Positions 36,248 to 48,312 of a stretch of DNA of 64,000 nucleotides are shown piece after piece. The stretch is from Paramecium octaurelia (taxonomy: Eukaryota > Ciliophora > Oligohymenophorea > Peniculida > Parameciidae). The notes below the pieces were generated by a model that saw only the letters and a list, made by a program, of their open reading frames with translations, did no database searches and was not told the origin of the DNA. The translations under genes were made by a program, and so were the position numbers. The stretch lies in NCBI GenBank assembly GCA_905182995.1, contig CAJJDP010000020.1:3453-67452 (forward strand), written 5' to 3'. The first letter of the stretch is position 1, and every line of letters begins with the position of its first letter.

Positions 36248-39200
36248 TCAATACTATGGTAACTTTTCCTCTTATGACATTGAAGCTGCAACATACTTCT
36301 TCGATTTCTTTTGAGCCTATTGTAAATTTTGTGAATTTAAATTTCCTGAATCAAAAGCTGAATCTAATAACTTAGATTTCGAATCAAATAACGCATTGGA
36401 TTGCAATTAAATATTGGGTATATCATCGAATATCTTATACTTTCTAGTTTGTGTTAAGTTACCTGAATCAAGTACCTAATCTTGTTTTGGTTTTATTGGA
36501 TGCAAATGTTCATTTAGGAAATCATCAGGGGGTTTGTTTTGAGTTTCCTGTACTTATCCAAACTTATGATTTTTTTGAATAAATTAAACTTCTTCTGATT
36601 AGTTATTTTAATTCATATTGTTCTGCTCTTCTTTAAAAAATTGTTATTTAGGCAATTCCCCTTTTCTTGAAGCAGATGGTCTTAGATATTTGTCCAAGAG
36701 TTAATCATTATCTTTGGAGGCTTCTGGACGATGTGTGGGTCCAAAATCCTTTGGAATTGATTATTTAAAGCCAAAGAAATTATGTGATTAGGTTTTGGTA
36801 AGCTTGAAGTCATAATCATTTTGATTTTTGAAATTCTGATTTTCAGGTTGTTTCTATCTGAAGTTAGATTAAGTTAAAGTGGCTTCTGCTTTTTTTCCAG
36901 TATAGAATTCATAATTGGACATTTCTGCCTTCTTAAGTTGTCTAAATTATGGTACTGAGGCTGCTGACTATAATATTTCTTCTTCTTGAAAGGGCGGTGG
37001 TACCAAATTAATCTAAGGGATATCTGGCAAGATTTGTTGTTCAATTGGTTTTGATTTTAATATTTCAGTAGATTTGATTATGTCTGGAGAGGGTTATCTA
37101 ATTGTGATAAGTCGATAATCTGGTGATTTACTAATCATTACTTTAAATGGCAAGAGAGGACAATATTTAATGAATGTTTCAGAGGGTATATTCTCTTCTG
37201 AACATTTAATCCTTTTTTTCAAACAAAATATATCTTGATTGTTGTATTGAAATTTTTATTTGTTCATAAATTTGATTAAACTAATTTAGTTATTGTAAAA
37301 TATACTTTTGAGTGGTTAAGAACTTTTGATTGTCTTCCAAGAGTTAACAAAATTGTTTTCCATTTTCTTTGTACTTTTCAAATAAGACCATTCTTATTGG
37401 TTCAGCCTATCTAAAGTACATCACTTCAATCTTCAATAATCGTTACAATTATTGTAATATGTCTGATACAATTTGTTCATTGGTATTGTCATGAATTTTA
37501 GTGTCTAGAAACATATCAAAAGGACATATGAATTGATAAAAGTCATCCCAATTGATAGTTTAATTATCAGAAGAATATAATTAAAATAAGCAATCCAATT
37601 CTCTTTCGTTTATGTTTTGCATAAAATTTCTGAGTTTAATAGAAATGCACATTTACCTGAACAAATTGATAATGTCACATCGCATGATTCCTTTTGAGTT
37701 TGTAATCAATAAATTATAGATTGTTCTGGCTTAGAAATGGGGAGTGATACTCAATTTTATTCTTTATTCTTCTAACTGATAAGTATTATGGTCTCATACT
37801 TGACTTTCGAAATGGCTGGTCATTTTTAAGAGTTAAGCAACTTTGGTTATGTATTCATTTGCTAACATCTTTCTTATTTAATCAATAAAATATTATGATC
37901 AATCAAATTAAGAGTCATCAAGAAATTTTTTCTCTTGCAATCCTTAATAGGTAGTAAGTCCCATTTGATTTTCAGGCTTCGTATACTCTTTGATTTTCTT
38001 TCCCTTTTCGTGGATCTAAAATTTAATAATAGACCTACTTTGTCTATTTCCTCAAGAGCATCAATTAACTTTTATTGAGTAGCAAAATGAATGCCTTCCT
38101 TTTAGGAGATGAAATTAGCCGAAGAAGGTACAAATTGATGAAATGGTTCTTCTAAATCATTTTATATGATCGCATCTATCCTTCTTACATTGGAGATGGT
38201 TTATTCAAGCAATCTCCGAAGAATGGGATTTTTGCTGGCTGCCTATAAGATTTCTTCTTTATTCAGTTCTCCATCCCCATCTTAATCAACTTGTTTGATC
38301 ATTTCTCTGATGACCATTTTGAGTTGATATTTGTCATTTTCATTGATGATGTTTTGCTTCAAAATGTTAAAGATCTCTTTTTCACTGACCTTGCCTGAGC
38401 CATCCTCATCACATAAGTCAAAGAAGACTATTCTAATTAAGGATTGAACTAATTACTTTTTAATTTCTCATCAATTGTATCATCCTTCAACACTTCCAAT
38501 CCTACTATAAGTTCTTTATAATCTACAGTGCCACTTGAATCCTCATCGAAAACATAAAATAATTTCTCTGCCAGATTCTTGTCTGCTCCCAATCCGAAGG
38601 AAATAAGCAAGCCTTAAAATTATTCTCTATTCAACCCTTCAGGAAAATCCTTTGCCTATTTTACAATGGATTAATAATTTTAAAAGATCTGTCTGATGGC
38701 ATCTTTCCTATTCTTTAATAACCATTAAATGGTTTTCCATTTCATTTTGAATTTAGATTTTGGGGCTATCTTTTTTTTAAATGATTATAGATTAAAGCCA
38801 TAATCCTTCCTTGCAACATTCAACATAATACTAATAGAGCCACTAGCCACAGGTAAGGCTTGCTAATTAATTTTGCTTTGCATGGAGTATTTTTGTTTGT
38901 TGCTTGTCTTTTTATCATAAATGAATCTGTAGATCTATTCCATTCTTAAATGTTAAGGTGCATTGCATTTATGCTTGAACTCTAATCTAAATATAAAATT
39001 TACTAAACAGAGCTTGGTCATGTGAAGTTTTAATAATTTCATCGAAGTCTTCATCCTCGATTGGTTTGGCTTTGACGGGTTTGTTGATGACAAATGATCT
39101 GATGGGTTTTGCAGTTGCGATTCTGGTTTGGCTGCGATTGGAGGAGATGGTTTGTTAAGGGATGGTTCTGTTGCTGTGAATGGTATTAGCTGTGTTAGCT

Positions 39201-39277
39201 GATTGTATCCTGTGGTAATATTGAGTGGCTTGTGGTCTGAATCCTGAGATTGAGAGAGAGGGTTTACAAATTTACAT
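36248..39277 (-). CDS. EF-hand calcium-binding protein, with an in-frame TGA
   Basis: Five introns (38982-39003, 38428-38456, 38016-38038, 37776-37799, 37281-37305) join a frame of 968 codons, read through one TGA at 37899-37901 (codon 435). Three EF-hand loops are clear: DEDSSGTVDYKE, DEDGSGKVSEKE and DQDGDGELNKEE, with helices LAEKLFYVFDE and IKQVDQ. The C-terminal third is polar and probably disordered. After the TGA the frame continues well (SQYFIDQIRKMLANEYITK) and no intron can remove it, so this is either a premature stop, a sequencing error, or two genes ~30 bp apart. The ATG at 39277 is 22 bp from the stop of the next gene upstream. Likely a calcium sensor; partners unknown. Confidence 0.75.
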
Positions 39278-39299
39278 AAAATTTATAAATATAGAATAA

Positions 39300-39966
39300 T
39301 CAAATAAATGAATATGATTCATTGTGATCGTCAATGTACACACTAGCCTAATGTTTGGAGTTGTCCAAATCTATGGGTTCGAACTTGATGATATCGACAT
39401 TGCCCAATTGTGTCACTTTGTGAGATCTGAAATACCATGTATAAGTACTGCTTGATTGCAATGACAATTCTGGTTATTTGGATGAAGTAACGTAAAAAGA
39501 TCAGAATCAACCCCAGGGAGTCGTCGACCTCGATGATATTGGTTTTTATCTGGCTAAGTTTGCTTATAAGATGGAGAGTTACGAATGCAATTCAAAGAGG
39601 TAATAGAGACTTATCAATATTAAGATCAAGATGAATGCTGCCAAGTCAATGATGTTCCAATATTCCTTAAAGAAATACTAGTGCTAATGATGTGAAGAAG
39701 TACTTCTCTCTCTGCAATTATCCGTATGCATATGTCTATCATGATTGCGAGTGTCAATATTATCTCCGCTTGGATTACCATGTTCTCCTTGAGACTTAAT
39801 TAATTATCACAGCTTACTTTTATTCCGGGTCAATTATTATCTAAATGTTAAAAGTTCATACATACACTAATATCATAATTGAGAGCAATACCTGCACCAC
39901 GGAAAACATTAAGTAATGTTTGTGCATTCTCAAGTTCGTCATCAGATGCTTACAATTTTATTTCAT
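39300..39966 (-). CDS. Miniature voltage-sensor-domain protein (Hv1-like)
   Basis: Five introns (39841-39861, 39795-39817, 39684-39703, 39554-39582, 39427-39448; 20-29 nt) in 667 bp give 183 residues. Four membrane helices follow the voltage-sensor order: S1 LMFSVVQVLLSIMILVYIII, S2 IILTLAIMIDICIRIIAE, S3 YWNIIDLAAFILILILISL with the conserved Asp, S4 LILIFLRYFIQITRIVIAIK with two Arg and a Lys. A short C-terminal tail (FEPIDLDNSKHQASVYIDD) follows; there is no pore domain. Stand-alone voltage sensors are known as proton channels (Hv1) or as sensors without pore; the S4 RxWRxxR signature of Hv1 is not intact, so proton conduction is open. Divergent from NPHP4 with 25 bp between start codons. 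Confidence 0.7.
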
Positions 39967-39991
39967 TTTAATTATATTATTATAAAAACCT
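39967..39991. promoter_or_regulatory. 25-bp divergent start region
   Basis: Only 25 bp separate the minus-strand ATG of the voltage-sensor gene (39964-39966) from the plus-strand ATG at 39992. If both start codons are right, any promoter must be inside this AT-rich stretch or inside the coding regions. Inferred from position only. Confidence 0.4.
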
Positions 39992-42947
39992 ATGCTTTCA
40001 GATTACGAATTGCAATAACAGGCCCTCAAATAAAAATTGGCCAAGCAACAAGCCTAGGAATAAATCAACTCCTTGGAAGCCAAACTCCAATGTAATGTAT
40101 TCCCATATTCTAGAAATCATTTAAATTTAAAAAGAAATCGAAGAACAGGATTGTATTACTTTATCTATCATTTAGTCTAATACTAAATTAAGTGCGATGA
40201 CTTACAGAAGAAACGAGAACAGCAAATGAAAGAAATTCAGAATTTAAGGGCGTCCTAAGAAGCCGATTTATAAAGGTAGGGTATAATCTACTAACTTACA
40301 TTAGAACAAGGAATATGTATAATGAAATGTGGAAAATGGCTGAGCAATTCCAAAAGAAACAACAATTGTTTATCTATCAACAGAAGCTGGACAAAGATTA
40401 ATTGAAATCCTTCTAAGTTACCTAAACCTCCAAGCAGTCTCATTATGAAATGAATAAGGAATTGGTTGTCCCGCACAATCCCTTTGTCTTATTATCCTAA
40501 GCGCAGGGCTTTCTGGATTCCCAATACGACGCGTATTACGAAACAAATAGTCCAAAACTATAAGAAATTGTAGAAAAAGAGAGTGTGTATCCCAAAAGTC
40601 AAATCTAAATAACTTTTGTGAGTTTCAAACCAGACATGCCTACTTTGGAACAATTCGAAAAAAGAAGATTCGAAGGAACTGTAAATCAAATACCATTATC
40701 GATGCAATTGCTAATTGACTTCTATGACTTTCCAACCTATAAATCGAACACACTCATCTATGAAGATTGTCCTACCATCGAATAAATTAGAGTAAGATAA
40801 TAGTGTAATCGTATTAGAGACAAGTCGGCTATGATTAGGAACTGAAATTGGCATACGAGGATTATTTCACGAACAAAACCTTTGGTAAAAAGGCTTGCTT
40901 TGTATTTGAAGTAGAAAATGACTTGAAATTTGTGTATTATCTTCTGTTTAAGAATGCCTACATCAGAGTATTAGATGCGATAACAGGTGAAAATTACGGG
41001 TATTGCCAAATACCATTGAACTCATTAATAAGAGAGGACAAAAGTGACATATTCTCAATCCAAGAGGTCTAGGTACTGAGTTATGATTGGACCATTACAT
41101 ATGGAATCTTCACAATTACCATCCAAAACATTGGAATCAGCTAAGAATCTAATTTTGCAACAGTTACCAACTTTGATCAAAATGCATTCAGTTAAACATT
41201 GAACATTCAATCATTGTTATCAGTCACATAAAATGTCTATTTTAATCAGGTTATGGACAACAAATCCAAAATTTAAACCTAATATGTGAATTTATCAAAG
41301 ATCACCTCAGATTCAGCAGTCAGATCAGAAGACAGGATGAAAATTAGAATTTCCCAACTTAAACCCCAATCATAGATCTCACAAGCACGTAAGAAAATAA
41401 CTTCAGACAAACCCAAAGATCTTACTGAATATGGTCATCAAGCAGTTGTGAATATGAAATTAAATGATGTCGACGAACGCATACGAGTGAATGAAAGAAT
41501 TAAGTCCAAAAGGTCGGATATGCTTACTTATTTGAGTACTAAAGATGACTTTCTAAAATTATAAGCCGTAGAATTGAGTAGGAAATGGGATCGCTATTAG
41601 TTTTTAAGTTCAGTTCTACCATCTCATATGATTCCAAATACTTTACATCTGCCTGTAGGGGAGAAATGCATTTAATTTATTGAGTACTTAAATGAAACTG
41701 AGGAGGATAAAATTATTACTGTAGAAATATCGCCACCCATAATTACATACTTAGTGGGTGGAGAAGAACTTGAATCTATTTATGAAACAAAAGGGATTGC
41801 ATTTCATTCCAGAGTTGAAGTTGAACAGGATTCATTCAAATGTCATGCATAATAGAAATGCATAATTGCCATCATATTCTACACACTAATTGAATTTACA
41901 ACTGAAATAGAGATAGCTGTCTATTTGAAATAGAAACAATAACCAATCTGTGGTTCTTTGTATAAAGTATTACCTAAAGCTTAAGTAATTGATATGAATT
42001 TTGATTTCTATCGCCAACCTAATTCATAAATCGAATTATTTTTGCCTTAGGTTTTCTGCTTTTGTGAAATTAAGTATAGGAAAACACCTATTATCATATG
42101 TAATCGAGAGGAAGTCACCTTCGGAATAAATCCTGATGATATGAGAATCAAATTAGAGCTAAAAACTGCTGACATTGGTAAATAAATTATACTATTGTTA
42201 TTCTTCTACAGAGATAAACATTGTCATTATTTGCTATTGTCAATATGTGTCAAGATCACCAGTTTAAATCTTATCAAATTATCAACGGTGATTGGTTAAG
42301 CCACATAATGTTCAACCGAATTTCAATCTGACAAAAAAAGACAGATCTACTTCCACAGTTTGAATCAAGATAAGATTTGGTTCGAGTCCCCATTTGATAA
42401 ACCCGTCTGGATTGAAAAGAATCAAATCACTGTTATTCCTTTTAAGGTATTTTAGATGACTTCAAACTCCCACATAGTCAAAGTGAATGCTGTTGATTCG
42501 ACAACCAACGAGATGGTTTATTCCTGGCTCTTCCAAATCAGTTCCAACATGCCTCAAATTAAAAGAGTGTTTACATTTGATTGCTATTTTAGACAAGCTC
42601 ACCCTTTCAAGATCGCCTATTCCAATTCTATTGGTAAGGTACTGAATTTAAATATCGTCTCTTCTTCTTATTTATTGAAGGTTTTTCAATCTCAAATCAA
42701 AGTTCCGATTGGTGGGAGGGCTGAAATTGAGCTTGCCTTTATGAAGGCCGAGGAATATCCAAGTTAGGATTTTAATGTTGTGGAGAAGCAAAGAGAAATC
42801 CAATTATTCATTTACGAAATTAGGAATAACATTTTTGAATGCTACTTATTTTAATTCAATTTATATGACAAAGAAAATGATAACATTCCTTTTGAAACTA
42901 TTGAGGAGTTTCGTAAACGACCTTTTTCAATATAATCTAAAAAGTGA
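39992..42947 (+). CDS. NPHP4: Nephrocystin-4 (ciliary transition zone)
   Basis: Four introns (40092-40113, 40153-40175, 40276-40304, 40792-40817) give 951 residues. An N-terminal coiled coil (LKQKLAKQQAQEQINSLEAK) is followed by a C2-like region (SQITFVSFKPDM replaced here by QITFVSFKPDM, LITYLVGGEEL further on) and a C-terminal series of Ig/MSP-like domains: CNREEVTFGINPDDM, FESPFDKPVWIEKNQI, VNAVDSTTNEMVYSWLFQIS, IKRVFTFDCYF and VPIGGRAEIELAFMKAEEYP. The order of a lost-strand motif, VxxVD...SWL and GG-x-aeIxLxF matches the conserved C-terminal half of nephrocystin-4. In other organisms it acts at the ciliary transition zone with NPHP1 and RPGRIP1L. The coiled-coil start is not typical of vertebrate NPHP4. 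No frame break. Confidence 0.7.
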
Positions 42948-43014
42948 AATAAATATGATTTGATTTTTTACACAATTTATTATTTATATATAAATTTAAG
43001 TTTTTTAAACAACA

Positions 43015-45894
43015 ATGGAATTCAACTCAACCGGCATCATTGTTCAACCTCATCCCAGTATAAAGAAAGAAATTTGGAATCAATTCGTTTGCGAATACCC
43101 TCGATGTTCAAATCAATACAAATTACCTGAAAATTCAAAGGATAGATACAGATTCCTTTCAGCTTTGATGATAGCCAACATTTTTGATACTCTGACCAGT
43201 TGGCAATAACTAAAAAAACTCTATGATGTCTATGAGTTCTTGGGAAGGATTGCAAATGACAAAGACTATCCACCATTAATGTAAAAACACATTTTAAATT
43301 TGATGAAATCATTCAATACTCTGATAGCCAATTTACAACCCTTTGATGCTCGCAAAATTGATAACAACCATCAACACTATCAAAAGATATAAATAGTTTA
43401 AGAGTACCTCCAAAAGCAAAGGAAATACATTTACTCTCTGTTGGAAAATGAATAGGGAATCAACACTCTCTTCAAGTTATCAAGAGGAATCGCTTTGAGT
43501 CTTTATCTTAAACCCGATTATGAAAAGATTACTCCAGTTTCTAAATTCATTACCTCGCCAAGCAGAGAAGAGATAATCAAGAAATTGAGTAGTGATGATT
43601 TAGAAATTAATTCAAAGAATCATTTTATATTGGAGGACTATGAAATCGTGGCCATTTCTCATCTACTTAGTTGTCCCATCCACTTTTTTATTAACTATTT
43701 TGAACCAAAATGCAATTATCTCATCAAAAGAAGAATACATCAATAATAAAGTGAAGAAAAGACTATTGCCTTTTTCCTAGAAATACAGTAAACTAACTTC
43801 ATGGTCAGAATTCTATCCTCCACTCCAGATATCATATATATACAGAATATTATAAACTAAAGGAAATTGCTATTTCAAACTAATCAACCAAAAGCCATTG
43901 TGGAGTATTTGTAATAAATCATAGAAAGTATATTAAATCAAGCCACGCACGATTTTTCTAATCTCAATAAATTTTGGATTGTTAAGATGCTGCAGATCAT
44001 TAAACAAGGAGAAGCCTAAACACTCATTGCCAATAGATAGGCTATTAAGATAAGTGAATTATTTACAAGGGAAAGCTATAATTTATTTTAGCTCTTGAAC
44101 TTGGATCCGAAGATGCATTAAGAGTTTGTCTTTAATTCTGAATAGAATCTGAATTAAACTGAAGAACTTATTGAAAACATAATCATTTCCTAAATTACCA
44201 TGATCAGAGATTAAATCACTGAAATAGCTAATAGTTCGAAGAGACCACCATCTATCTCTCAAAATCAAATAGTCTCAGGTGACAAAGTCTCAGTGCCTAG
44301 ATATCTAGTTAACAATTCATTGTTTCAATAGCCTAATAATTAGACTCCCAATTACTTTTAACAATAGAAAAAGCTAAATCTAGCAGGCAGATTGATAGCA
44401 AAGGATTTGGACAATGATTTACCTGAGAATTCTGATTCCAGTGAAAGAGATCGCAATCACCATTTTTAAGCTCATTCCATATAAAATATACCAGTCACTT
44501 GCAAAGAGTATGATACTGAAGATGAAATTGAATTTAAGAGAGCAGATGATCAATAATCAGCAGAAAAACAAGTTTAAAGGATAGTATAGCATCCTTCTGA
44601 GGAATATCCCTTGGTTAGACCACCTAAATATTCATCATAAGTGAAAAACGATGTGGTCTCTTAAAAAGTCCATTAAAATTCATATAAACAAGTTTAATCA
44701 GAAAGGAAAAGACAAAGGAGTGTAGAAAATACAGATTTTGAAGCTAGTTTAAATTTATAAAATGACTATCTTGTTTCTAGTTAGAATAGAGCATCTATAA
44801 TCAGAGCTCAATCAGATTTAAATGCATTGAAACTCTCAGTGAAACAAAGAGATAGTCTAGACTTTGAGCCTAAGAAGTAGATTATTAACTAAGTGAATAA
44901 AATGAGCAGTTCATAGATCTTGAGATCAAGTGTTAGGTATGAGTAAAAAGAGATAGTCAATGAATTATATTAAAGTCATATTTCTGAAGCCATGAATGAG
45001 TCCAAAAGTGAAATCAGTATGATTTAGAAATGGTTTTGTCCAATTTGCTTCACAGAAATCTATTAACCTGATCTAATCAGAAATCTCCATGATGATCATA
45101 AGGTTTGCAAGTCTTGTTTGGAAGATTGGATCAAAGTAAAACTAATATTTAAATAAGGTAAAATTTAATGCAGGACAATGGAATTTTAAATTTTTTAAAT
45201 GTCCAATTCAACTTATTGAAGGGGAAACTATGAAACCCTGTGAACACATTATTGAATAATAGGAGATTAAAAATGCCTTAACGTCTGACGAATTTAGCAA
45301 ATTAACTGAGAGAGCTATGAAACATGGCATCATTGACATTATATGTCCAAATCAATCTTGTTAAGCAAGTATTAAGGGTATGCCTCCTTAGAATTAAAAT
45401 GGGTTCTTATGTCCTAGATGTTCTCATAAGATTTGTTGGGTGTGCAAGTAAACAAAGATGTTTTATTATTACAATTTAGAAATTCGGATCATGGGGATTC
45501 AAAATGTCCATAGAGACTTGATGAAATAAAAGTCGCCTTACAAGATGAGAGAGTTAGTTGTTGTCCTGGATGTTTGGAAATCTATATGAAAAATGATGGA
45601 TGCGAACATGTCTCATGTACAAACTGTTTGATAGAGTTTTGTTTTGCTTGCAGTGCTTAAAGGCCTCCTATTATAGCACATGGTATTTATGTGTAAATTA
45701 CATTAGGGGCTCATTTTCATAGGGTTGGTTGCTAATACAGAATGCCTTGGTGGAAGGATTAATAAAAGAAAATAGAGAATTTGGATGATGAATATTTACC
45801 TGATGAATGTGAATATTGTAAACGAAACTAAAAACCATGTCCTCGTCCTATGACTTTGGCTGATTTTAAGAATTTAGCTCATTTAAACTTTTGA
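43015..45894 (+). CDS. RBR-type E3 ubiquitin ligase
   Basis: Introns 45136-45157, 45448-45479 and 45683-45706 give 933 residues. The first ~680 residues contain a helical region (residues ~20-380) and a polar linker without recognised domain. The RBR module fills the end: RING1 WFCPICFTEIYQPDLI with the final CKSCLEDW, IBR IICPNQSCQASIKGM with CPRCSHKICWVC, and Rcat CCPGCLEIYMKNDGCEH with CTNCLIEFCFAC, followed by HGAHFHRVGC. The Cys at the start of Rcat (CLEIY) is the candidate thioester cysteine. RBR ligases take ubiquitin from E2 onto this Cys and pass it to substrate. Substrate unknown. The 24-nt last intron keeps the frame and restores the HGxHxHR motif, which supports it. Confidence 0.88.
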
Positions 45895-46010
45895 AGTATT
45901 TAAAAGTTATCAATCAGTACTAAATTTAATATTCAGTTATATTTTATGTGTTCATCTATATATGTTGGAGTTTAAGAAAGTTTAAATTTGGAATAGATTT
46001 TAAATTATAA

Positions 46011-46595
46011 TCATTAGTATATTTTCAATACAGAAGTTATGGGATTTCTACAAAGCAAACAATCACTCTTAATTAGGCCTTTGCAATCTTCACAGTAAAT
46101 ATAATGCCCACATGGTATAGCCACATATTCTCTATCCTTTTCAAAACATATTTAACATTTCTTGTCATCCTTCATTGACTTTGTTAAATTGGTTTATTGA
46201 GTTATCTTCATCTCTATTTTCCATTATAGTTGCTTTATCTCTTTATTTTGAGGAAGATCTTGCAATTCCTCTTGTATTGTAAACAATTTATCAAGGTTTT
46301 TCTCTATGGCTTGTAGATTCTTGTCTGATGGTTGCAGTACTTTAATATTTTCGATTATGGCATTTTTAGTTTATAAAAGAAGCTTGGTTGATATTTCGGA
46401 TTAGGTTTGTTATATTTAAACCTATTGAGTCTTATCATCCATTTGGGATAGCACATTCATTATTCTTTTCTTGTACTAATCCAATTTGATGCTCTATTCT
46501 GATTTTGTAGTTTAGTTAGCGAATGTTTTACTTATGTCCTTTTTAAGTCTATCAATACTTGTGTGAGGAAGCTAAGTATGATTATTTTATTTCAT
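46011..46595 (-). CDS. Coiled coil with C-terminal RING finger
   Basis: Intronless 194-residue frame. Residues 1-~140 are coiled coil, rich in Gln and Lys (QYKKRIMNVLSQMDDK, LDKLFTIQEELQD). The C-terminal ~50 residues form a C3HC4 RING of the IAP/MUL1 type: CQICFEKDREYVAIPCGHYI, then YCEDC and CLLCRNPI. Such short RINGs are E3 ubiquitin ligases; no BIR or membrane domain is present. The stop lies 116 bp from the stop of the RBR ligase on the other strand. Confidence 0.85.
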
Positions 46596-46695
46596 ATATG
46601 TAATAAATAAATATATTGCATTTATTATCCATCGAATCTGGGAAAAGAGAGCCTGCTTTGATAATTGAAATTATATATATATATAAATCATAAAC

Positions 46696-47413
46696 TCATT
46701 GATTTTCATCTTTGAAAGAACTCTTTTTGAGTTTTTCTAGTTCATATTTTAGCCTTTGATTTTCTTCAATCAATTATTGTGATTTTAGATTCCAATTCTA
46801 CTATAAATTCGAAACAAAACCTTTGATAAATCATCTAACTGTGCAAAGGATTACACTGAAAGGATGTTGAGTTATTTCAATAGATCCTATCTGATTTAGT
46901 CTTATTCATCCAATTTTTAGATGTTAATCTAGGAGTGTTATTTATTCTCTTCAATTTATCTCATCAAATTCTAGCTTAGATATTGTATTACATTTAATTT
47001 CTAAGTATTTTATTCACTCTTTTTCTTAGAGTCTTGTTATGCAGAATACATTTCATAGGTGGGAAGTGTTATCAACAATGCATAGATAAGGATTTCGTAA
47101 AAGAATTCGACTCCCTTACAAACTTATTAATTAGATTACTTTTTCTAACGCCACTTCATCATTCAAAGGCTTAAAGAAAAAATCGCTACTTTTTTTATCA
47201 ATACCCATAAATTTGCTGTCTATTTTTTACTAGATTTCAGAATTTCATTACGTCCCATCTATGTTAAAAGTTTCCAAGACGAACATAAAATTTCTTGATC
47301 CAAGTAGTGTGTCCTGATTGAGCCTGCTTTAAATGCGCAGCCTTTGTTCTTGCTATCACTGGCCTAGCAAAGACCCTGACAATCAAGGAGAAAACTTTGA
47401 ATAAGGGCAACAT
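46696..47413 (-). CDS. OPA3: OPA3-like mitochondrial protein with C-terminal coiled coil
   Basis: Introns 47230-47251, 47115-47139 and 46801-46820 give 216 residues. The N-terminal ~110 residues match OPA3: LPLFKVFSLIVRVFARPVIA, TWIKKFYVRLGNFQHRWD, SKFMGIDKKS, FKPLNDEVALEKGVEFFYE and a hydrophobic ILIYALLITLPTYE. Known OPA3 proteins sit in mitochondrial membranes and affect network shape and lipid metabolism; the N-terminus starting directly MLPLFK is typical. After it comes a Gln/Lys-rich coiled coil of ~90 residues (LMRQIEENKQHSQINIQ, ENQRLKYELEKLKKS). The start is 39 bp from the stop of the upstream gene on the same strand. Confidence 0.8.
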
Positions 47414-47452
47414 TCTTATTAACTATAATAATTTAGATAAATAAAATAATAA

Positions 47453-48075
47453 TCAATTAACATGGTTAAATAGTTTTGTTCGAAAAGCTATAAAGAATAA
47501 TTTATACTCATACTTTTTGAAGGAGGCGGAGAATTGCTATAAACAACTTATCTTTCATTCGACAACAACCTGGATCGTTCCATTGTACTCACAGTAAAGG
47601 AAGATTGGTTGTCATGAGTCAAGTCCCCTATTATATAACCATATTCTCGAATAAAGTTGAAAAATTTCTAATCCAAAGGCTTTAGAAGTTTAATTTGTAT
47701 AATGTCACTTTTATTTCTTGGACTCCTCTCTTGTTCCTGGAACGTTGTTGAGTTCATTTTAGAAAAAGATTGATCTGACTCTAAACCTGAAAACAATCGT
47801 TTTTAAAGTGAAACATCCTGTTTGGACTGTTGAGATGAGGATCTTTGATCCAAATTTGACTTAGTGGCATTTTGAAACACTTTAATTTAAATTCCCTAAT
47901 TGTCGTCCTCTATTTGCATTCCTCTTGTATTTCTTTGTTAAAGATTGTAAATTTATTGAACTTATTGAATATTCCTATTTCCCTGATTAGTTGGGTTCTT
48001 AACAGGCTTAATGTCATATTCCTATAATGTTTTTTGTTGTATTTTGTTCGATGCTGCAAATCTCTGTTAGTACAT
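47453..48075 (-). CDS. Unknown polar protein, 198 residues
   Basis: One intron (47488-47513, 26 nt) gives 198 residues, rich in Gln, Ser and Asn, mostly disordered (NRNIQQVQQIYNLQQRNTRG, SSSQQSKQDVSLQKRLF). One more ordered stretch reads IIQIKLLKPLDQKFFNFIRE followed by GYIIGDLTHDNQ. Unspliced, the frame would run through the OPA3 start, so the spliced end (TFRTKLFNHVN) is preferred. The true start may lie upstream at 48289 in extra exons. Function unknown. Confidence 0.45.
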
Positions 48076-48312
48076 TAATTTATTTATCTGAAATAATATA
48101 TTAAAAATTTAAAGTATTGTTAAACCTGTAAACTTACTTTAAATTCACTGAAATTTAACAAATTACTTAATCATTCTCCTCGACCAGTCTGCACTCCATT
48201 AATTTCAATCACATATCCATTATAATAAGAATTAGAATCTAAAACTGTAGACTCGATTCAGACAAGAATTCCATTTTTTTATCACTCATAAAATAAATAA
48301 ATTTAATCTTAA
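48076..48312. other. Unresolved region, possible 5' exons on minus strand
   Basis: An ATG at 48289 on the minus strand opens MSDKKMEF and a coding-like piece LDSNSYYNGYVIEINGVQTG follows if a 19-nt intron is removed, but an in-frame TGA then ends it. Either the upstream gene has extra exons that I cannot join, or this is a small relic. The start would be 23 bp from the plus-strand ATG at 48313. Confidence 0.3.

Noticed and set aside
43037-43312. 91-codon minus-strand ORF
   Set aside because: Antisense to the 5' part of the RBR ligase gene, which is open for hundreds of codons.
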